This document shows positions 16,780 through 26,143 of a stretch of 64,000 nt of DNA, one piece after another. The translations under genes were made by a program, and so were the position numbers. The DNA is taken from contig NZ_JBFHFC010000005.1 of assembly GCF_041583835.1 (NCBI RefSeq), positions 62,001-126,000 on the forward strand, in the 5' to 3' direction. The stretch is from Thiomicrorhabdus sp041583835 (GTDB lineage: Bacteria; Pseudomonadota; Gammaproteobacteria; Thiomicrospirales; Thiomicrospiraceae). The notes under the pieces are model-generated. The model was not told the origin of the DNA and did not search any database. It saw nothing but the letters and a program-made list of their open reading frames with translations. The first letter of the stretch is position 1; every line of letters begins with the position of its first letter.

Positions 16780-17487
16780 TTAAAAACGATAAGTCACACC
16801 GGCTTGCAATATAGGCAGAAAGGTATAGTCACCCACGTCTTTTTGAATTTTATCCGCTTCCTTATTTAAAGCGTCCTGAACCAACTGACTCGAAGAGACA
16901 TCCTGAGGACCGTTTCCGTCGTTGGCGTCAACCGTACCGGTACCGCTTAAAGAAACTGTTGGCGTTCCGGTAAAGATGGCACCGATTTCTACCATAGCAC
17001 CCCAGCCTTTAGCAGGAGAATGGCCCCAGCCCAGACTCAATGTCGCTCCGTTATCCCAATCAAGCTGGCCGTTAAGAGCGACATTGGCATCGACGTCATA
17101 AGTGGTATCACCGATTGTGACCGACTGACCTGCAGAGGTGGTCCCTAAAGCCGACAATTTAAAGTTGTTCACCGCATAACCTGCCGATAAGAAAAACGAA
17201 CCGCCAAACGGATGATAATCCAATGCCAAACGGTTAATGCCGCCATCGGATTCGACATCATATTCAATATCGGTATCCTTGGTGGTTTCACTCAAAGTCA
17301 TACCGGATGATAAAGCACCGCGAATCTGTAATTGGTTGTTGATCGCATAATTCAATTCGAATGTCGGACCTGCGAATAAACCGTAATTAACACCCACACC
17401 TACTCCGTCTACACCGGATGCCTGGGCATCGACGGATAACGCTAGCGTGGTTGCCGCTAACAAAGAAACTCGAATCGCTTTTTTCAT
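16780..17487 (-). CDS. putative outer-membrane beta-barrel protein
   Basis: A 235-residue secreted protein. The signal peptide is MKKAIRVSLLAATTLALSVDAQA, cleaved before SGVDG. The mature part is rich in Gly, Thr and Asp with alternating beta strands and ends in AGVTYRF, a C-terminal Phe as expected for BamA-dependent barrels. An Asp/Asn/Gly-rich loop lies near residues 185-200, followed by a helix-like QLVQDALNKEADKIQ. It resembles small outer-membrane proteins of unknown function with about eight strands; I cannot name a substrate. It is monocistronic, with a terminator directly downstream. A second barrel of similar size lies at 25325-26068 but is not clearly related. Confidence 0.75.
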   Translation of the reverse strand: MKKAIRVSLLAATTLALSVDAQASGVDGVGVGVNYGLFAGPTFELNYAINNQLQIRGALSSGMTLSETTKDTDIEYDVESDGGINRLALDYHPFGGSFFLSAGYAVNNFKLSALGTTSAGQSVTIGDTTYDVDANVALNGQLDWDNGATLSLGWGHSPAKGWGAMVEIGAIFTGTPTVSLSGTGTVDANDGNGPQDVSSSQLVQDALNKEADKIQKDVGDYTFLPILQAGVTYRF

Positions 17488-17580
17488 TTCATCATTCCAT
17501 TGGTTTGAAAATATCGAATGCCCATTATGTGGAAATATCGGCCAAATATGAATAAGCGTTTATACTGAAAAAAGAATGGT

Positions 17581-17949
17581 TTAAAAGTCCAATGAATCGA
17601 TCTTACGGCGATCGCGCTTGGTCGGTCGTCCAGAACCTTTTTCACGATAACCGACCAATGCCATATCGGCCGTCGGTTTACGCTGATTGAGCACTTCATT
17701 ATCCACTTGATAAAGCGCCTGCGCCTGTTCGGCCGAACCGCGCTTATCACTGACGATTAACACCGTGACTTCAACCTGCCTGTGCGGCTGAGTGATCTTA
17801 AGCTTATCCCCTTCCGACAAGGTTTTACTCGGTTTCGGCTTATGGCCGTTCAACTCGATCTTTCCGCCTTTAACGGCATCCAGAGCCACTCCCCGGGTTT
17901 TGAAAAACCGGGCTGCCCACAGCCATTTATCAACTCGTAACTTATCCAT
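17581..17949 (-). CDS. hslR: S4-domain RNA-binding heat-shock protein Hsp15
   Basis: Hsp15 binds 50S subunits carrying stalled nascent chains and helps recycle them. The 122-residue protein opens with the S4 domain MDKLRVDKWLWAARFFKTR, contains GGKIELNGHKPKPSK, and ends in the basic GRPTKRDRRKIDSL tail typical of HslR. It follows hemF on the same strand with a gap of nine bases, so the two are probably co-transcribed; the functional link is not obvious. Confidence 0.93.
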   Translation of the reverse strand: MDKLRVDKWLWAARFFKTRGVALDAVKGGKIELNGHKPKPSKTLSEGDKLKITQPHRQVEVTVLIVSDKRGSAEQAQALYQVDNEVLNQRKPTADMALVGYREKGSGRPTKRDRRKIDSLDF

Positions 17950-17958
17950 ATCGAAACG

Positions 17959-18906
17959 TTATGCCAGCCAGTCTTTCGGAGTCAAATAAGCATAAAGTTT
18001 TGCCTCTTCGGTTCCCGGCTCAGGCTGATAGTTATATTTCCAGGTCGCCATTGGCGGCATCGACATCAAAATCGATTCGGTGCGTCCGCCCGTCTGAAGC
18101 CCGAAGATCGTTCCGCGGTCAAACGCCAAATTGAATTCGGCATAACGACCGCGTCGATACAATTGGAAATCACGTTGACGTTCGCCGTATTCAACCGACT
18201 TGCGACGACCGACAATCGGACGGTAAGCTTTAATGAAGTGGTCTCCGACCGACTGCATAAAAGCGAAACATTTTTCAAAATCCCAACCAAACGTATCCGA
18301 ATTCAAATCGTCGAAAAACAATCCTCCAACACCGCGGGTCTCGTTACGATGTTTCAAATAAAAATACTCGTCGCACCATTTCTTATACTTGGGATAAATC
18401 TCTTCTCCAAATGGATCGCAAGCGTCTTTTGACTGTGAATGCCAATAGACCACATCTTCTTCGTATGGATAATAAGGCGTCAAATCGAATCCGCCGCCAA
18501 ACCACCAAACCGGTGCTTCACCCTCTTTCTCGGCAATAAACAAACGTACATTCGCATGTGAAGTCGGTACATAAGGATTACGCGGGTGAATCACCAAAGA
18601 AACACCTAATGCTTGAAAGGAACGACCGGCCAATTCAGGACGGTGTGCCGTTGCCGAAGCGGGCAATGTTTTACCGCGCACATGAGAGAAGTTGACGCCG
18701 CCCTTCTCGATCACTTCGCCGCCTTCAAGAACGCGTGTGCGACCGCCACCGGTCAATCCCATTATCCCTTCGTCTTCTTCTCGCTGCCATTCGTCAACGA
18801 TAAACTCGGCAGACCCGTCCTCTTCCGCCAACTGCTGACAAATATCATCCTGTAGGCTTAAAAGGTACTTCTTAACCGCTTCAATATTCACTTGAGTGTC
18901 TGCCAT
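17959..18906 (-). CDS. hemF: oxygen-dependent coproporphyrinogen III oxidase
   Basis: HemF converts coproporphyrinogen III to protoporphyrinogen IX with O2 in heme synthesis. The 315-residue protein shows HEM-family blocks: GGGRTRVLEGGEVIEKGGVN, VIHPRNPYVPTSHANVR, WWFGGGFDLTPYYPYEED, YLKHRNETRGVGGLFFDDL and the C-terminal FGLQTGGRTESILMSMPP. The length is normal. Its presence implies heme synthesis under oxic conditions, and it fits the cytochrome c maturation genes elsewhere in the window. It is upstream of hslR in the same direction. Confidence 0.97.
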   Translation of the reverse strand: MADTQVNIEAVKKYLLSLQDDICQQLAEEDGSAEFIVDEWQREEDEGIMGLTGGGRTRVLEGGEVIEKGGVNFSHVRGKTLPASATAHRPELAGRSFQALGVSLVIHPRNPYVPTSHANVRLFIAEKEGEAPVWWFGGGFDLTPYYPYEEDVVYWHSQSKDACDPFGEEIYPKYKKWCDEYFYLKHRNETRGVGGLFFDDLNSDTFGWDFEKCFAFMQSVGDHFIKAYRPIVGRRKSVEYGERQRDFQLYRRGRYAEFNLAFDRGTIFGLQTGGRTESILMSMPPMATWKYNYQPEPGTEEAKLYAYLTPKDWLA

Positions 18907-19102
18907 GACTCTTCTTCCATCGTTTTATTCGTTACAATTAAGGTTTATTTTAACCTGAAAACAGGCATATTCATAAGGAATTCCCGGCAGCGTAAAAACC
19001 CACAAAGCGATCAACTTAACTTGTATTCAAGCATTCGAAAAACTATGATTATCGCTTATGGTGTCAGAACTTTTCTTGACCCGTCCATTTTGAGGTAATG
19101 CA

Positions 19103-19864
19103 ATGACGCTACAAAAAACCTATAGTGCAACTTTTGCGGTTCTATTATTAAGCTACTGTACCGTTGCCCAAAGCAGTTGGTGGGAGCAAGGTTTGGAACT
19201 GTTAAAAGGTACGCAAACCGAAACACCGGCCGAAACAACCACCACAGCAACCTCAAGCTTATCAAGTGAAGAGTTGAGCAAGGCGTTTAAACAAGCTCTC
19301 AGCCAAGGGTCGGAAGCGGTCGTCAAACAACTTAGCTTAAAAGACGGCTTTAATGCCGATAAGGCGATTCATATCCCGCTCCCCGACAGCCTGAAAAAAG
19401 TGCAATCCCTGCTCGGTCAAGTCGGGATGGGAAACTTAATGGATGACCTAGAACTCAAACTCAACCGTGCAGCCGAAGCCGCTACCCCGGAAGCCAAGGA
19501 TCTTTTCCTTAAAGCCATCCAAGGCATGACTTTTGCCGATGTACAAACCATCTATAATGGTCCGCAAGACTCGGCAACCCAGTACCTTAAATCGAAAACC
19601 AGCGATGATTTAAAACAGAAGATGCGTCCGATCATCGAAAATACACTTAATAGCGTCGGTGCCGTAGCCGCTTACGATAAAGTCATCGACCAATACAAAA
19701 GCATGCCTTTTGTTCCGGATGTAAAAGCCGACTTACTGAACCATGTCACCGAAAAAGGAATGGACGGTATGTTTTTATATCTCGCTAAAGAAGAAGAAAG
19801 TATCCGTAAAGACCCGGTTAAACAAACCACGGAACTGCTTAAAAAAGTATTTGGATCAAACTGA
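19103..19864 (+). CDS. DUF4197 family secreted protein
   Basis: A 253-residue protein with an N-terminal signal (TYSATFAVLLLSYCTVAQS, cleavage likely before SWWEQGLELL). The mature part is helical, with the DUF4197 features ALSQGSEAVVKQL, IPLPDSLKKVQSLL, AAEAATPEAKDLFLKAI and MTFADVQTIYNGPQDSATQYLKSKTS. The family is periplasmic, of unknown function, and common in Proteobacteria. The upstream Cys (LSYC) does not fit a lipobox well. It is followed after nine bases by an M48 metalloprotease lipoprotein gene, so both may act in envelope maintenance; that is inference from adjacency. Confidence 0.85.
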   Translation: MTLQKTYSATFAVLLLSYCTVAQSSWWEQGLELLKGTQTETPAETTTTATSSLSSEELSKAFKQALSQGSEAVVKQLSLKDGFNADKAIHIPLPDSLKKVQSLLGQVGMGNLMDDLELKLNRAAEAATPEAKDLFLKAIQGMTFADVQTIYNGPQDSATQYLKSKTSDDLKQKMRPIIENTLNSVGAVAAYDKVIDQYKSMPFVPDVKADLLNHVTEKGMDGMFLYLAKEEESIRKDPVKQTTELLKKVFGSN

Positions 19865-19873
19865 TAAATTGCT

Positions 19874-20689
19874 ATGAAATTACTTAAACCCCTCTTTCTA
19901 AGCTTAAGCTTATTTACCCTCACTTCCTGTGTCGTCGGTACTCAAACCACCAAACAAGGTGCCGTGGGAATCGAGCGCCAGCAATTAATGATGGTTTCCG
20001 AACAAGAGATGAACACCGGTGCGGTGCAAGCCTACGATTCCATCCTGAAAGAAGCGCGTGAAAAGAAGACGCTTAATACCGATCCGGTTATGCTCAAGCG
20101 GATTCGGTCGGTCGCCAATCGTTTGATTCCGCAAACCGGTATATTTAGAAGCGATGCACCCCGTTGGGATTGGGAAGTTAACCTGATTAAATCCGACCAG
20201 TTAAATGCTTGGTGTATGCCTGGCGGAAAAATCGCTTTTTACACCGGAATCATTCAAAAACTCAAGCTTAGCGATGATGAAATTGCAGCAATTATGGGTC
20301 ATGAAATGGCACACGCATTACGGGAACACGGTCGCGAACGAGCGTCTCAGGCTCAATTGACTCAAGTTGGATTAGCCGCTCTGCAAGCTTTCACCGGCAT
20401 TCAAGGACCCAGCTTGGATCTGACGGCAATGGCTCTAAATGTCACCCTGACACTTCCTAACAGCCGAACTCACGAAACCGAAGCCGACCGGATGGGTGTC
20501 GAACTGGCGGCACGTGCCGGCTATAATCCTTATGCAGCGGTTGATATCTGGCAAAAAATGAGTAAAGCCAACGGTAACGGTACGCCTGAAATTTTAAGCA
20601 CGCATCCGTCTCACGATACCCGAATCAAGGACTTGAAAAAATACGCTAAAAAAGTCGAGCCGCTTTATCTTGCAGCCAGACGGGGTTAA
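19874..20689 (+). CDS. M48 family zinc metalloprotease, lipoprotein
   Basis: A 271-residue envelope protease of the LoiP/BepA type. The lipoprotein signal ends in LTSC (Cys about residue 19). The catalytic zinc motif HEMAHALREH lies near residue 144, and the third zinc ligand is in ETEADRMGVELAARAGY. The C-terminal STHPSHDTRIKDL is typical of YggG/LoiP-like members. Such proteases degrade misfolded outer-membrane proteins in the periplasm. It lies nine bases after the DUF4197 gene, in one operon. It has no TPR domain, so it is not a BepA homologue in the strict sense. Confidence 0.9.
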   Translation: MKLLKPLFLSLSLFTLTSCVVGTQTTKQGAVGIERQQLMMVSEQEMNTGAVQAYDSILKEAREKKTLNTDPVMLKRIRSVANRLIPQTGIFRSDAPRWDWEVNLIKSDQLNAWCMPGGKIAFYTGIIQKLKLSDDEIAAIMGHEMAHALREHGRERASQAQLTQVGLAALQAFTGIQGPSLDLTAMALNVTLTLPNSRTHETEADRMGVELAARAGYNPYAAVDIWQKMSKANGNGTPEILSTHPSHDTRIKDLKKYAKKVEPLYLAARRG

Positions 20690-20723
20690 TACCCGTCGGC
20701 CTGAACCGGTCTAAAACACTCTG

Positions 20724-21308
20724 CTATCTAAGAACCTGCCCGCTTTGCGCATCGCGTATCTGGGTGGGTTTTTCCAACCCGCCAAGTGCGCCTTGCAAAC
20801 AAAACAGTTCCTCTCCGAAGATTTCGACCACCTCGTCACACGACTTGGCCGGAGGTTGATTGGTGAGATTAGCACTGGTGGAAACAATCGGCTGCCCAAA
20901 CGCCTGACACAATTGCTGTACGATTGGATGATCAGACACCCTTATCGCCACGGTATCCCGCCCGCCGGTAACCCACTCCGGCATTGACTGCTTTAATGGC
21001 AACACCCAAGTCACAGGGCCCGGCCAAGATGCCAACACCTCCTGCTCCCACGGCATTTGCATCAACTGCACATAAGGCAAAATCTGCTCTACGGAAGCGG
21101 CAACCAGAATCACCCCTTTCTCCACCGGGCGCTGTTTCACGTGAAACAGTTTTTCCACTGCTTGCTGATTAAAAGGGTCGCAACCCAAGCCATAGACCGC
21201 TTCGGTAGGGTAAGCAACCACGTCACCACCCTGCAGAATGCTCACTGCTTTTAACAAATTGCTTTTATTCACTAAATAATCATCTTCTGTTATCGGCTTG
21301 AACATCAT
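20724..21308 (-). CDS. tsaC: L-threonylcarbamoyladenylate synthase (TsaC/YrdC)
   Basis: TsaC makes threonylcarbamoyl-AMP from Thr, bicarbonate and ATP for the t6A37 modification of ANN-decoding tRNAs. The 194-residue protein has the short TsaC form without the Sua5 C-terminal domain: VVAYPTEAVYGLGCDPFN, KQRPVEKGVILVAAS, WPGPVTWVLP, VAIRVSDHP and PIVSTSANL. The KxR motif appears as VKQRP. A parS sequence (21133-21148) lies inside the gene and encodes the residues FHVK before QRP. It is convergent with the M48 gene. ATG 21308 and ATG 21305 are both possible starts. Confidence 0.94.
   Translation of the reverse strand: MMFKPITEDDYLVNKSNLLKAVSILQGGDVVAYPTEAVYGLGCDPFNQQAVEKLFHVKQRPVEKGVILVAASVEQILPYVQLMQMPWEQEVLASWPGPVTWVLPLKQSMPEWVTGGRDTVAIRVSDHPIVQQLCQAFGQPIVSTSANLTNQPPAKSCDEVVEIFGEELFCLQGALGGLEKPTQIRDAQSGQVLR
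21133..21148. other. parS site 1, inside tsaC
   Basis: TGTTTCACGTGAAACA is an exact match to the well-known parS consensus bound by ParB. It is a perfect 16-bp palindrome within the tsaC coding sequence, about 12.6 kb to the left of the proposed oriC. Confidence 0.9.
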
Positions 21309-21377
21309 TTAAACCAAACCTTCTTAAGCAACTCAAAAAAATTGACTAAAATTTAAGCAGGCTCACTCGGTTTAAAT

Positions 21378-22331
21378 TTAATTGGATTGTTGATGAATTC
21401 GTAAGACGCGCTTAAAGACTTTTGGGTCCTTAATCTGGGTCATCTCACCTTCTCGAGGAATGTGCTTGTCTTTCAAACGTGACAAGAAGAAACGCAAAGC
21501 AGCCAAACGTAATGCCGCCGGCCAAGTATTTTGCTCGGCGTCGCTTAATGGGCGCTGTTTTTGATACGCCGAGACCATGGCATCCACACGTTCTTCGTCA
21601 AAATGAATCTCTAACGGATTTTCGGTATGCAGACGACACCAATCGTTCACCATGACCGCCAGATCGTAAAGGAATGCCGCATTACAGGCATAATACAAAT
21701 CGATAATGCCCGACAGCTTATCACCGTCAAACAACGCGTTATCGCAGAACAAATCGGCATGAATCACGCCTTTAGGCAGATGTGCCCAATCAATCCCGGA
21801 CTGATAAGCCAGTTCTTCCGCAATCATTTGCTTTTCGTCTTCCGGCAAATAACTTTCAATTTGCGTATAGGTGGTTTTCATCCAATTCAGATCACGGTCA
21901 TTGGCACGATTTTCTTTGAAATCGGCGCCCGCCTGGTGAAAACGGGCCAACTGTTCGCCCATAACTCCGCACTGAACAACAGAAGGATCTTCCACGCCGC
22001 TACCGGTCAAACGCTCGACCAGTGCAGCCGGTTTACCGTACAGTTCTTTCAAATAACCGTTTGATAGAGTTGCGATTGGGTGGGCGGTAGGAATCTGATG
22101 TTCCGCCATAAACGCCATAATATCCAAGAAGTACGGCAACTCTTCAAACGTGTGATGTTCAAAGATGGTAAGTACAAATCGTCTGGTTTCCCCATTCAAG
22201 CTGGTATTCACAAAATAGTTGGTGTTTTCAATACCGGCACTGATGCCTTCAAAGGATTCCAAAGTCCCGACTTCGTAATCCTTTAAAAATTCGATAAGCT
22301 GGGGTTCTTCAACGACTGTATAGACAGACAT
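21378..22331 (-). CDS. thrB: homoserine kinase, ThrB type II (APH fold)
   Basis: It phosphorylates homoserine for threonine synthesis. This is the aminoglycoside-phosphotransferase-like form, not the GHMP form. The 317-residue protein has SVYTVVEEPQLIEFLKDY at the start, GISAGIENTNYFV, the Brenner-type catalytic loop KGVIHADLFCDNALF and the metal-binding GIIDLYYA. The frame runs back to 22412, overlapping the divergent polA start, so I chose ATG 22331, where the family's N-terminus begins. It is divergent from polA with about 60 bases between them. Confidence 0.93.
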   Translation of the reverse strand: MSVYTVVEEPQLIEFLKDYEVGTLESFEGISAGIENTNYFVNTSLNGETRRFVLTIFEHHTFEELPYFLDIMAFMAEHQIPTAHPIATLSNGYLKELYGKPAALVERLTGSGVEDPSVVQCGVMGEQLARFHQAGADFKENRANDRDLNWMKTTYTQIESYLPEDEKQMIAEELAYQSGIDWAHLPKGVIHADLFCDNALFDGDKLSGIIDLYYACNAAFLYDLAVMVNDWCRLHTENPLEIHFDEERVDAMVSAYQKQRPLSDAEQNTWPAALRLAALRFFLSRLKDKHIPREGEMTQIKDPKVFKRVLRIHQQSN

Positions 22332-22391
22332 AGAGTAAAGTCTCGTTATTGGGTAAAATGATTCAATAATTTTACCATAACAGGCAAACAA

Positions 22392-25211
22392 ATGACCCAA
22401 TCGAATGTGCAACTAATCACCAATCCGGAGAGTCCTTTTATTTTGGTGGATGGTTCCTCCTATCTGTTCCGAGCTTTTCATGCCATGCCGCCACTGACCA
22501 ATTCCAAAGGACAGGCAACCGGAGCGATTTTCGGGGTTATTAATATGCTGGGAAAACTACTCTCCCAATATCAGCCGGAAAAAATGGCGGTCGTATTTGA
22601 CGCCAAAGGTAAAACCTTTCGTCTCGACTTGTATACCGAGTACAAAGCCCACCGCCCTCCAATGCCGGAAGAACTCAGTTCTCAAATTGCACCATTGCAT
22701 GAAATCGTCAAGGCATTAGGGTTACCGATTCTGGTAATCGAAGGCGTCGAGGCCGATGATGTCATCGGCACCCTCGCCCAACAAGCCACCGAAGCCAAAC
22801 ACGACACCCTGATCTCCACAGGAGATAAGGATATGGCACAATTGGTCAACGAACACGTCACTCTGATCAATACCATGAACGACAGCCTTTCAACGCCAGA
22901 AACCGTCGTCGAAAAATTTGGTGTACGCGCCGATCAGATTATTGACTACTTGGCTTTGGTCGGCGATACCGCGGACAATATTCCGGGGATTCCAAAATGC
23001 GGCCCAAAAACCGCCGTCAAATGGCTAAACGCTCATGGAACCATCGACCGCTTGGTTGAAAACGCCGACAGCATCGGCGGAAAAATCGGTGAAAATCTGC
23101 GCAATAACCTGGAACAACTCGCGCTTTCCCGTGAGCTGACCACCATTAAAACCGATTGCGATCTACCGGTGCACCTGCAAGACATCAACCGTCAGCCGCC
23201 GGATCTGGAAAAACTTCAGGAACTGTTTGCCGAATACGAGTTCAAAACCTGGCTAAACCAAGTCATGCAGGGTGAAGCGCCATTTTCCAAATCGAACGGA
23301 GCCAAAGCGCACAGCCAAACCCTAACTAGAAAGAATCCGGTTCAGGCCGCCGTTTCGTCATCAGAACCCGCATCATCTTCCCTGAAAGAGTCACAACCCT
23401 ACGAGACGGTATTCACCCAAGCTCAGTTCGATCAATGGCTCGAACGCTTACAAAATGCCGAATTAATTGCCGTCGATACGGAAACCACCTCGCTTAATAC
23501 CATGGAAGCAACAATCGTCGGTCTGTGCTTTGCGGTCACCGGAAACGAAGTTCGACATGCCTGCTATATTCCTTTAGCCCACGATTACGAAGGGGCTCCC
23601 GAACAACTTGATCAAGCCAAAGTACTGGAAAAAATCAAACCGATTCTGGAAAATCCGAATATTGCTAAATGCGGTCAAAACCTCAAGTACGATTGGCATG
23701 TATTTCAAAACCACAATATCGATCTGCAAGGTATTCGTTTCGATACCATGCTTGAATCCTACACTTTGAACAGCGTCGCCACCCGTCACAACATGGACGA
23801 TTTGGCGCTGAAATATCTGAACCACCGCACCATTCATTTCGAAGAGATCGCAGGAAAAGGCAAGAAACAGCTGACCTTCAACCAGATCGATATCGAAACC
23901 GCCGCACCTTACGCCGCCGAAGATGCCGATATCACCTTGCAGCTACATGAAACACTTTGGCCGCAACTGGAAGCAGAAAACAGCTTAAAACAGGTGTTTA
24001 CCGATATTGAAATGCCGCTTTTACCGGTTCTTGCGCACATGGAACGCAACGGCGTGTTAATTGATACGGAAATGCTGGCTGCCCAGAGTGTCGAAATCAC
24101 CGAAAAACTCGGTCAGCTGGAACAGCAGGCACATTTAATTGCAGGAGAAGTATTTAACCTCAACTCCTCCAAACAATTACAGGTGATTCTGTTTGAAAAT
24201 CTTGGTTTACCGGCCATCAAAAAGACCCCTAAAGGTCAACCTTCCACCGCCGAACCGGTTTTGGCGGAATTGGCTGAACAAGGCCATGAAATGCCGAACC
24301 TGATTCTCGAATACCGTAGTCTGGCCAAGCTTAAATCAACCTATACCGATTCTCTGCCTAAACAGATCAATCCGAAAACCGGTCGTGTACATACTTCCTA
24401 TCAGCAAGCGGTCGCTTCTACCGGACGTTTGTCTTCAACCGAACCGAACCTGCAAAACATTCCGGTTCGTTCAACCGAAGGCCGTCGTATTCGTCAGGCC
24501 TTTATTGCTGAACCCGGCCATCAATTAATCGCTGCCGACTACTCGCAGATCGAATTACGAATCATGGCGCACCTTTCCGGTGACGAAGGTTTAATGAACG
24601 CGTTTGCACAAGGTAAAGACATCCATAAAGCAACCGCTGCGGAAATTTTCGGCGTTCCGTTGGATGCGGTCACCTCCGAACAGCGTCGTAGCGCAAAAGC
24701 AGTCAATTTCGGATTGATTTACGGCATGTCCGCTTTCGGTCTGGCAAAGCAACTGAATGTCGGCCGAGGTCTGGCCCAGGAATACATCAACCTTTATTTC
24801 GCCCGTTATCCCAGCGTCTTGACCTACATGGACACAACCAAGGAAAACGCCAAGGCCAACGGTTTCGTCGAAACCCTGATGGGACGTCGCCTTTACCTGC
24901 CCGACATCAATGCACGTAACGGCCAACTCCGCCAGTATGCAGAACGCACCGCCATCAACGCACCGATGCAAGGCACCGCGGCCGATATCATCAAAACCGC
25001 TATGATTCGCATAGAAAACTGGCTGAAAACCTGCCCGTTCGACATCAAAATGATTATGCAGGTACACGATGAATTGGTATTTGAAGTCGCGGAAGACCAG
25101 ATCGAAGCGGTCAAACCGCACATTAAGGAATTAATGGAATCGGCTTTAGAGTTGAAAGTGCCTCTAATCGTCGATATCGGTCAGGGTAAAAACTGGGACG
25201 AAGCACATTAA
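22392..25211 (+). CDS. polA: DNA polymerase I
   Basis: Pol I fills repair gaps and removes Okazaki primers. The 939-residue protein has all three domains: 5'-3' exonuclease (ILVDGSSYLFRAFHAMPP; GVEADDVIGTLA), proofreading exonuclease with the DxE pair intact (LIAVDTETTSLN; KYDWHVF), and the polymerase with motif A DYSQIELRIMAHLSGDE, motif B RSAKAVNFGLIYGMSA and motif C MQVHDELVFEV. A Ser/Pro-rich linker (about 310-335) joins the first two. Length and order are typical. It is divergent from thrB. Confidence 0.98.
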   Translation: MTQSNVQLITNPESPFILVDGSSYLFRAFHAMPPLTNSKGQATGAIFGVINMLGKLLSQYQPEKMAVVFDAKGKTFRLDLYTEYKAHRPPMPEELSSQIAPLHEIVKALGLPILVIEGVEADDVIGTLAQQATEAKHDTLISTGDKDMAQLVNEHVTLINTMNDSLSTPETVVEKFGVRADQIIDYLALVGDTADNIPGIPKCGPKTAVKWLNAHGTIDRLVENADSIGGKIGENLRNNLEQLALSRELTTIKTDCDLPVHLQDINRQPPDLEKLQELFAEYEFKTWLNQVMQGEAPFSKSNGAKAHSQTLTRKNPVQAAVSSSEPASSSLKESQPYETVFTQAQFDQWLERLQNAELIAVDTETTSLNTMEATIVGLCFAVTGNEVRHACYIPLAHDYEGAPEQLDQAKVLEKIKPILENPNIAKCGQNLKYDWHVFQNHNIDLQGIRFDTMLESYTLNSVATRHNMDDLALKYLNHRTIHFEEIAGKGKKQLTFNQIDIETAAPYAAEDADITLQLHETLWPQLEAENSLKQVFTDIEMPLLPVLAHMERNGVLIDTEMLAAQSVEITEKLGQLEQQAHLIAGEVFNLNSSKQLQVILFENLGLPAIKKTPKGQPSTAEPVLAELAEQGHEMPNLILEYRSLAKLKSTYTDSLPKQINPKTGRVHTSYQQAVASTGRLSSTEPNLQNIPVRSTEGRRIRQAFIAEPGHQLIAADYSQIELRIMAHLSGDEGLMNAFAQGKDIHKATAAEIFGVPLDAVTSEQRRSAKAVNFGLIYGMSAFGLAKQLNVGRGLAQEYINLYFARYPSVLTYMDTTKENAKANGFVETLMGRRLYLPDINARNGQLRQYAERTAINAPMQGTAADIIKTAMIRIENWLKTCPFDIKMIMQVHDELVFEVAEDQIEAVKPHIKELMESALELKVPLIVDIGQGKNWDEAH

Positions 25212-25324
25212 TTTCCCTTTTAATTTCTATTAAACAAGAGACGATTCTTCAATAAAAATCGTCATTATCGTTTAAAAGATACGGTATATTTATGCCAATA
25301 ATAATTTTTACTTAGGAGTCTGTT

Positions 25325-26068
25325 TTGAACGTCCAACTTTCCAAATTACATAAAACTGTATTGGCATCCGCTTTATTCGGCCTGTCTTTTAACAGCTTGG
25401 CCGACAACAACATTAAAACGTTAAACTTCGCCTCACAAAATGATTTTGAACAGTTTGCCGAGAGCGTAACCAATGTTTTCGGTCATAAAACCATGTTCCC
25501 GGCCGAATATATGGGAGTTACGGGATTTGATGTCGGCGCGTCACTTAATTTTGTAGAAACCGGCTATAAACTTTCCAATCAAACCGAACGCAATAAAGAT
25601 CTGTTACCGATGTACAGCCTTCATGCTTTAAAAGGCTTGCCGGGCGGTTTTGATATCGGATTTAACTACAATATCCTTTCGGACAGTAGCGCTTCAAGTT
25701 GGAGCGCCGAAGTCCGTTACGCCATTCTTGAAGGCGGGACGACCCAACCGGCCGTATCCGTAAGCGGAAACTATGCCCAAGCTTCAGGTATTGATGCCCT
25801 AAACTTTAATAGCTACGGCGTTGATTTTGGAATATCAAAAGGCTTTGCAAACTTGACCCCTTATGCAGGAATCGGTTGGGTTCTTTCCAGCGTTGATCCG
25901 GAGGTGGCCAATAGCAACTCGAGCGTCAACCTGAAAACCGAAAATCTTTCTTTAATGAAACTGTCGGCTGGCTTAAACGTCAACTTACTGTTTATGGATG
26001 TTATGCTCGGTTATAACCAAATCGGCGATTACGGCACTTACTCTATCAAAGCCGGTTACCGTTTCTAA
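25325..26068 (+). CDS. putative outer-membrane beta-barrel protein, TTG start
   Basis: A 247-residue secreted protein. The signal peptide has the hydrophobic core TVLASALFGLSFNSLA with cleavage before DNN. The mature part shows alternating strands rich in Gly, Ser, Asn and Tyr and ends SIKAGYRF, with the C-terminal Phe of outer-membrane barrels. Translation begins at TTG 25325, supported by AGGAG (25314-25318) six bases upstream; there is no nearby in-frame ATG that keeps the signal peptide. Function unknown. A bidirectional terminator follows. It is similar in size to the protein at 16780-17487 but without clear sequence identity. Confidence 0.75.
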   Translation: MNVQLSKLHKTVLASALFGLSFNSLADNNIKTLNFASQNDFEQFAESVTNVFGHKTMFPAEYMGVTGFDVGASLNFVETGYKLSNQTERNKDLLPMYSLHALKGLPGGFDIGFNYNILSDSSASSWSAEVRYAILEGGTTQPAVSVSGNYAQASGIDALNFNSYGVDFGISKGFANLTPYAGIGWVLSSVDPEVANSNSSVNLKTENLSLMKLSAGLNVNLLFMDVMLGYNQIGDYGTYSIKAGYRF

Positions 26069-26092
26069 ATCGACTTTAACCATCGTTATTTA

Positions 26093-26123
26093 TTAAAAAG
26101 GCCTCTTTATGAGGCCTTTTTAA
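26093..26123. terminator. bidirectional terminator between the barrel gene and engB
   Basis: TTAAAAAGGCCTC and GAGGCCTTTTTAA form a perfect 13-bp stem around a TTTAT loop, with A/T runs on both sides. It ends both convergent genes. Confidence 0.92.
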
Positions 26124-26143
26124 TATCGAAAAATCCGCTTGTC

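Noticed and set aside
18892..19098. 67-residue plus-strand ORF before the DUF4197 gene
   Set aside because: It starts inside hemF on the other strand, has no ribosome site, and its composition is not protein-like.
22332..22412. 27-residue N-terminal extension of ThrB
   Set aside because: It overlaps the divergent polA start and contains no homoserine kinase sequence; ATG 22331 fits the family.
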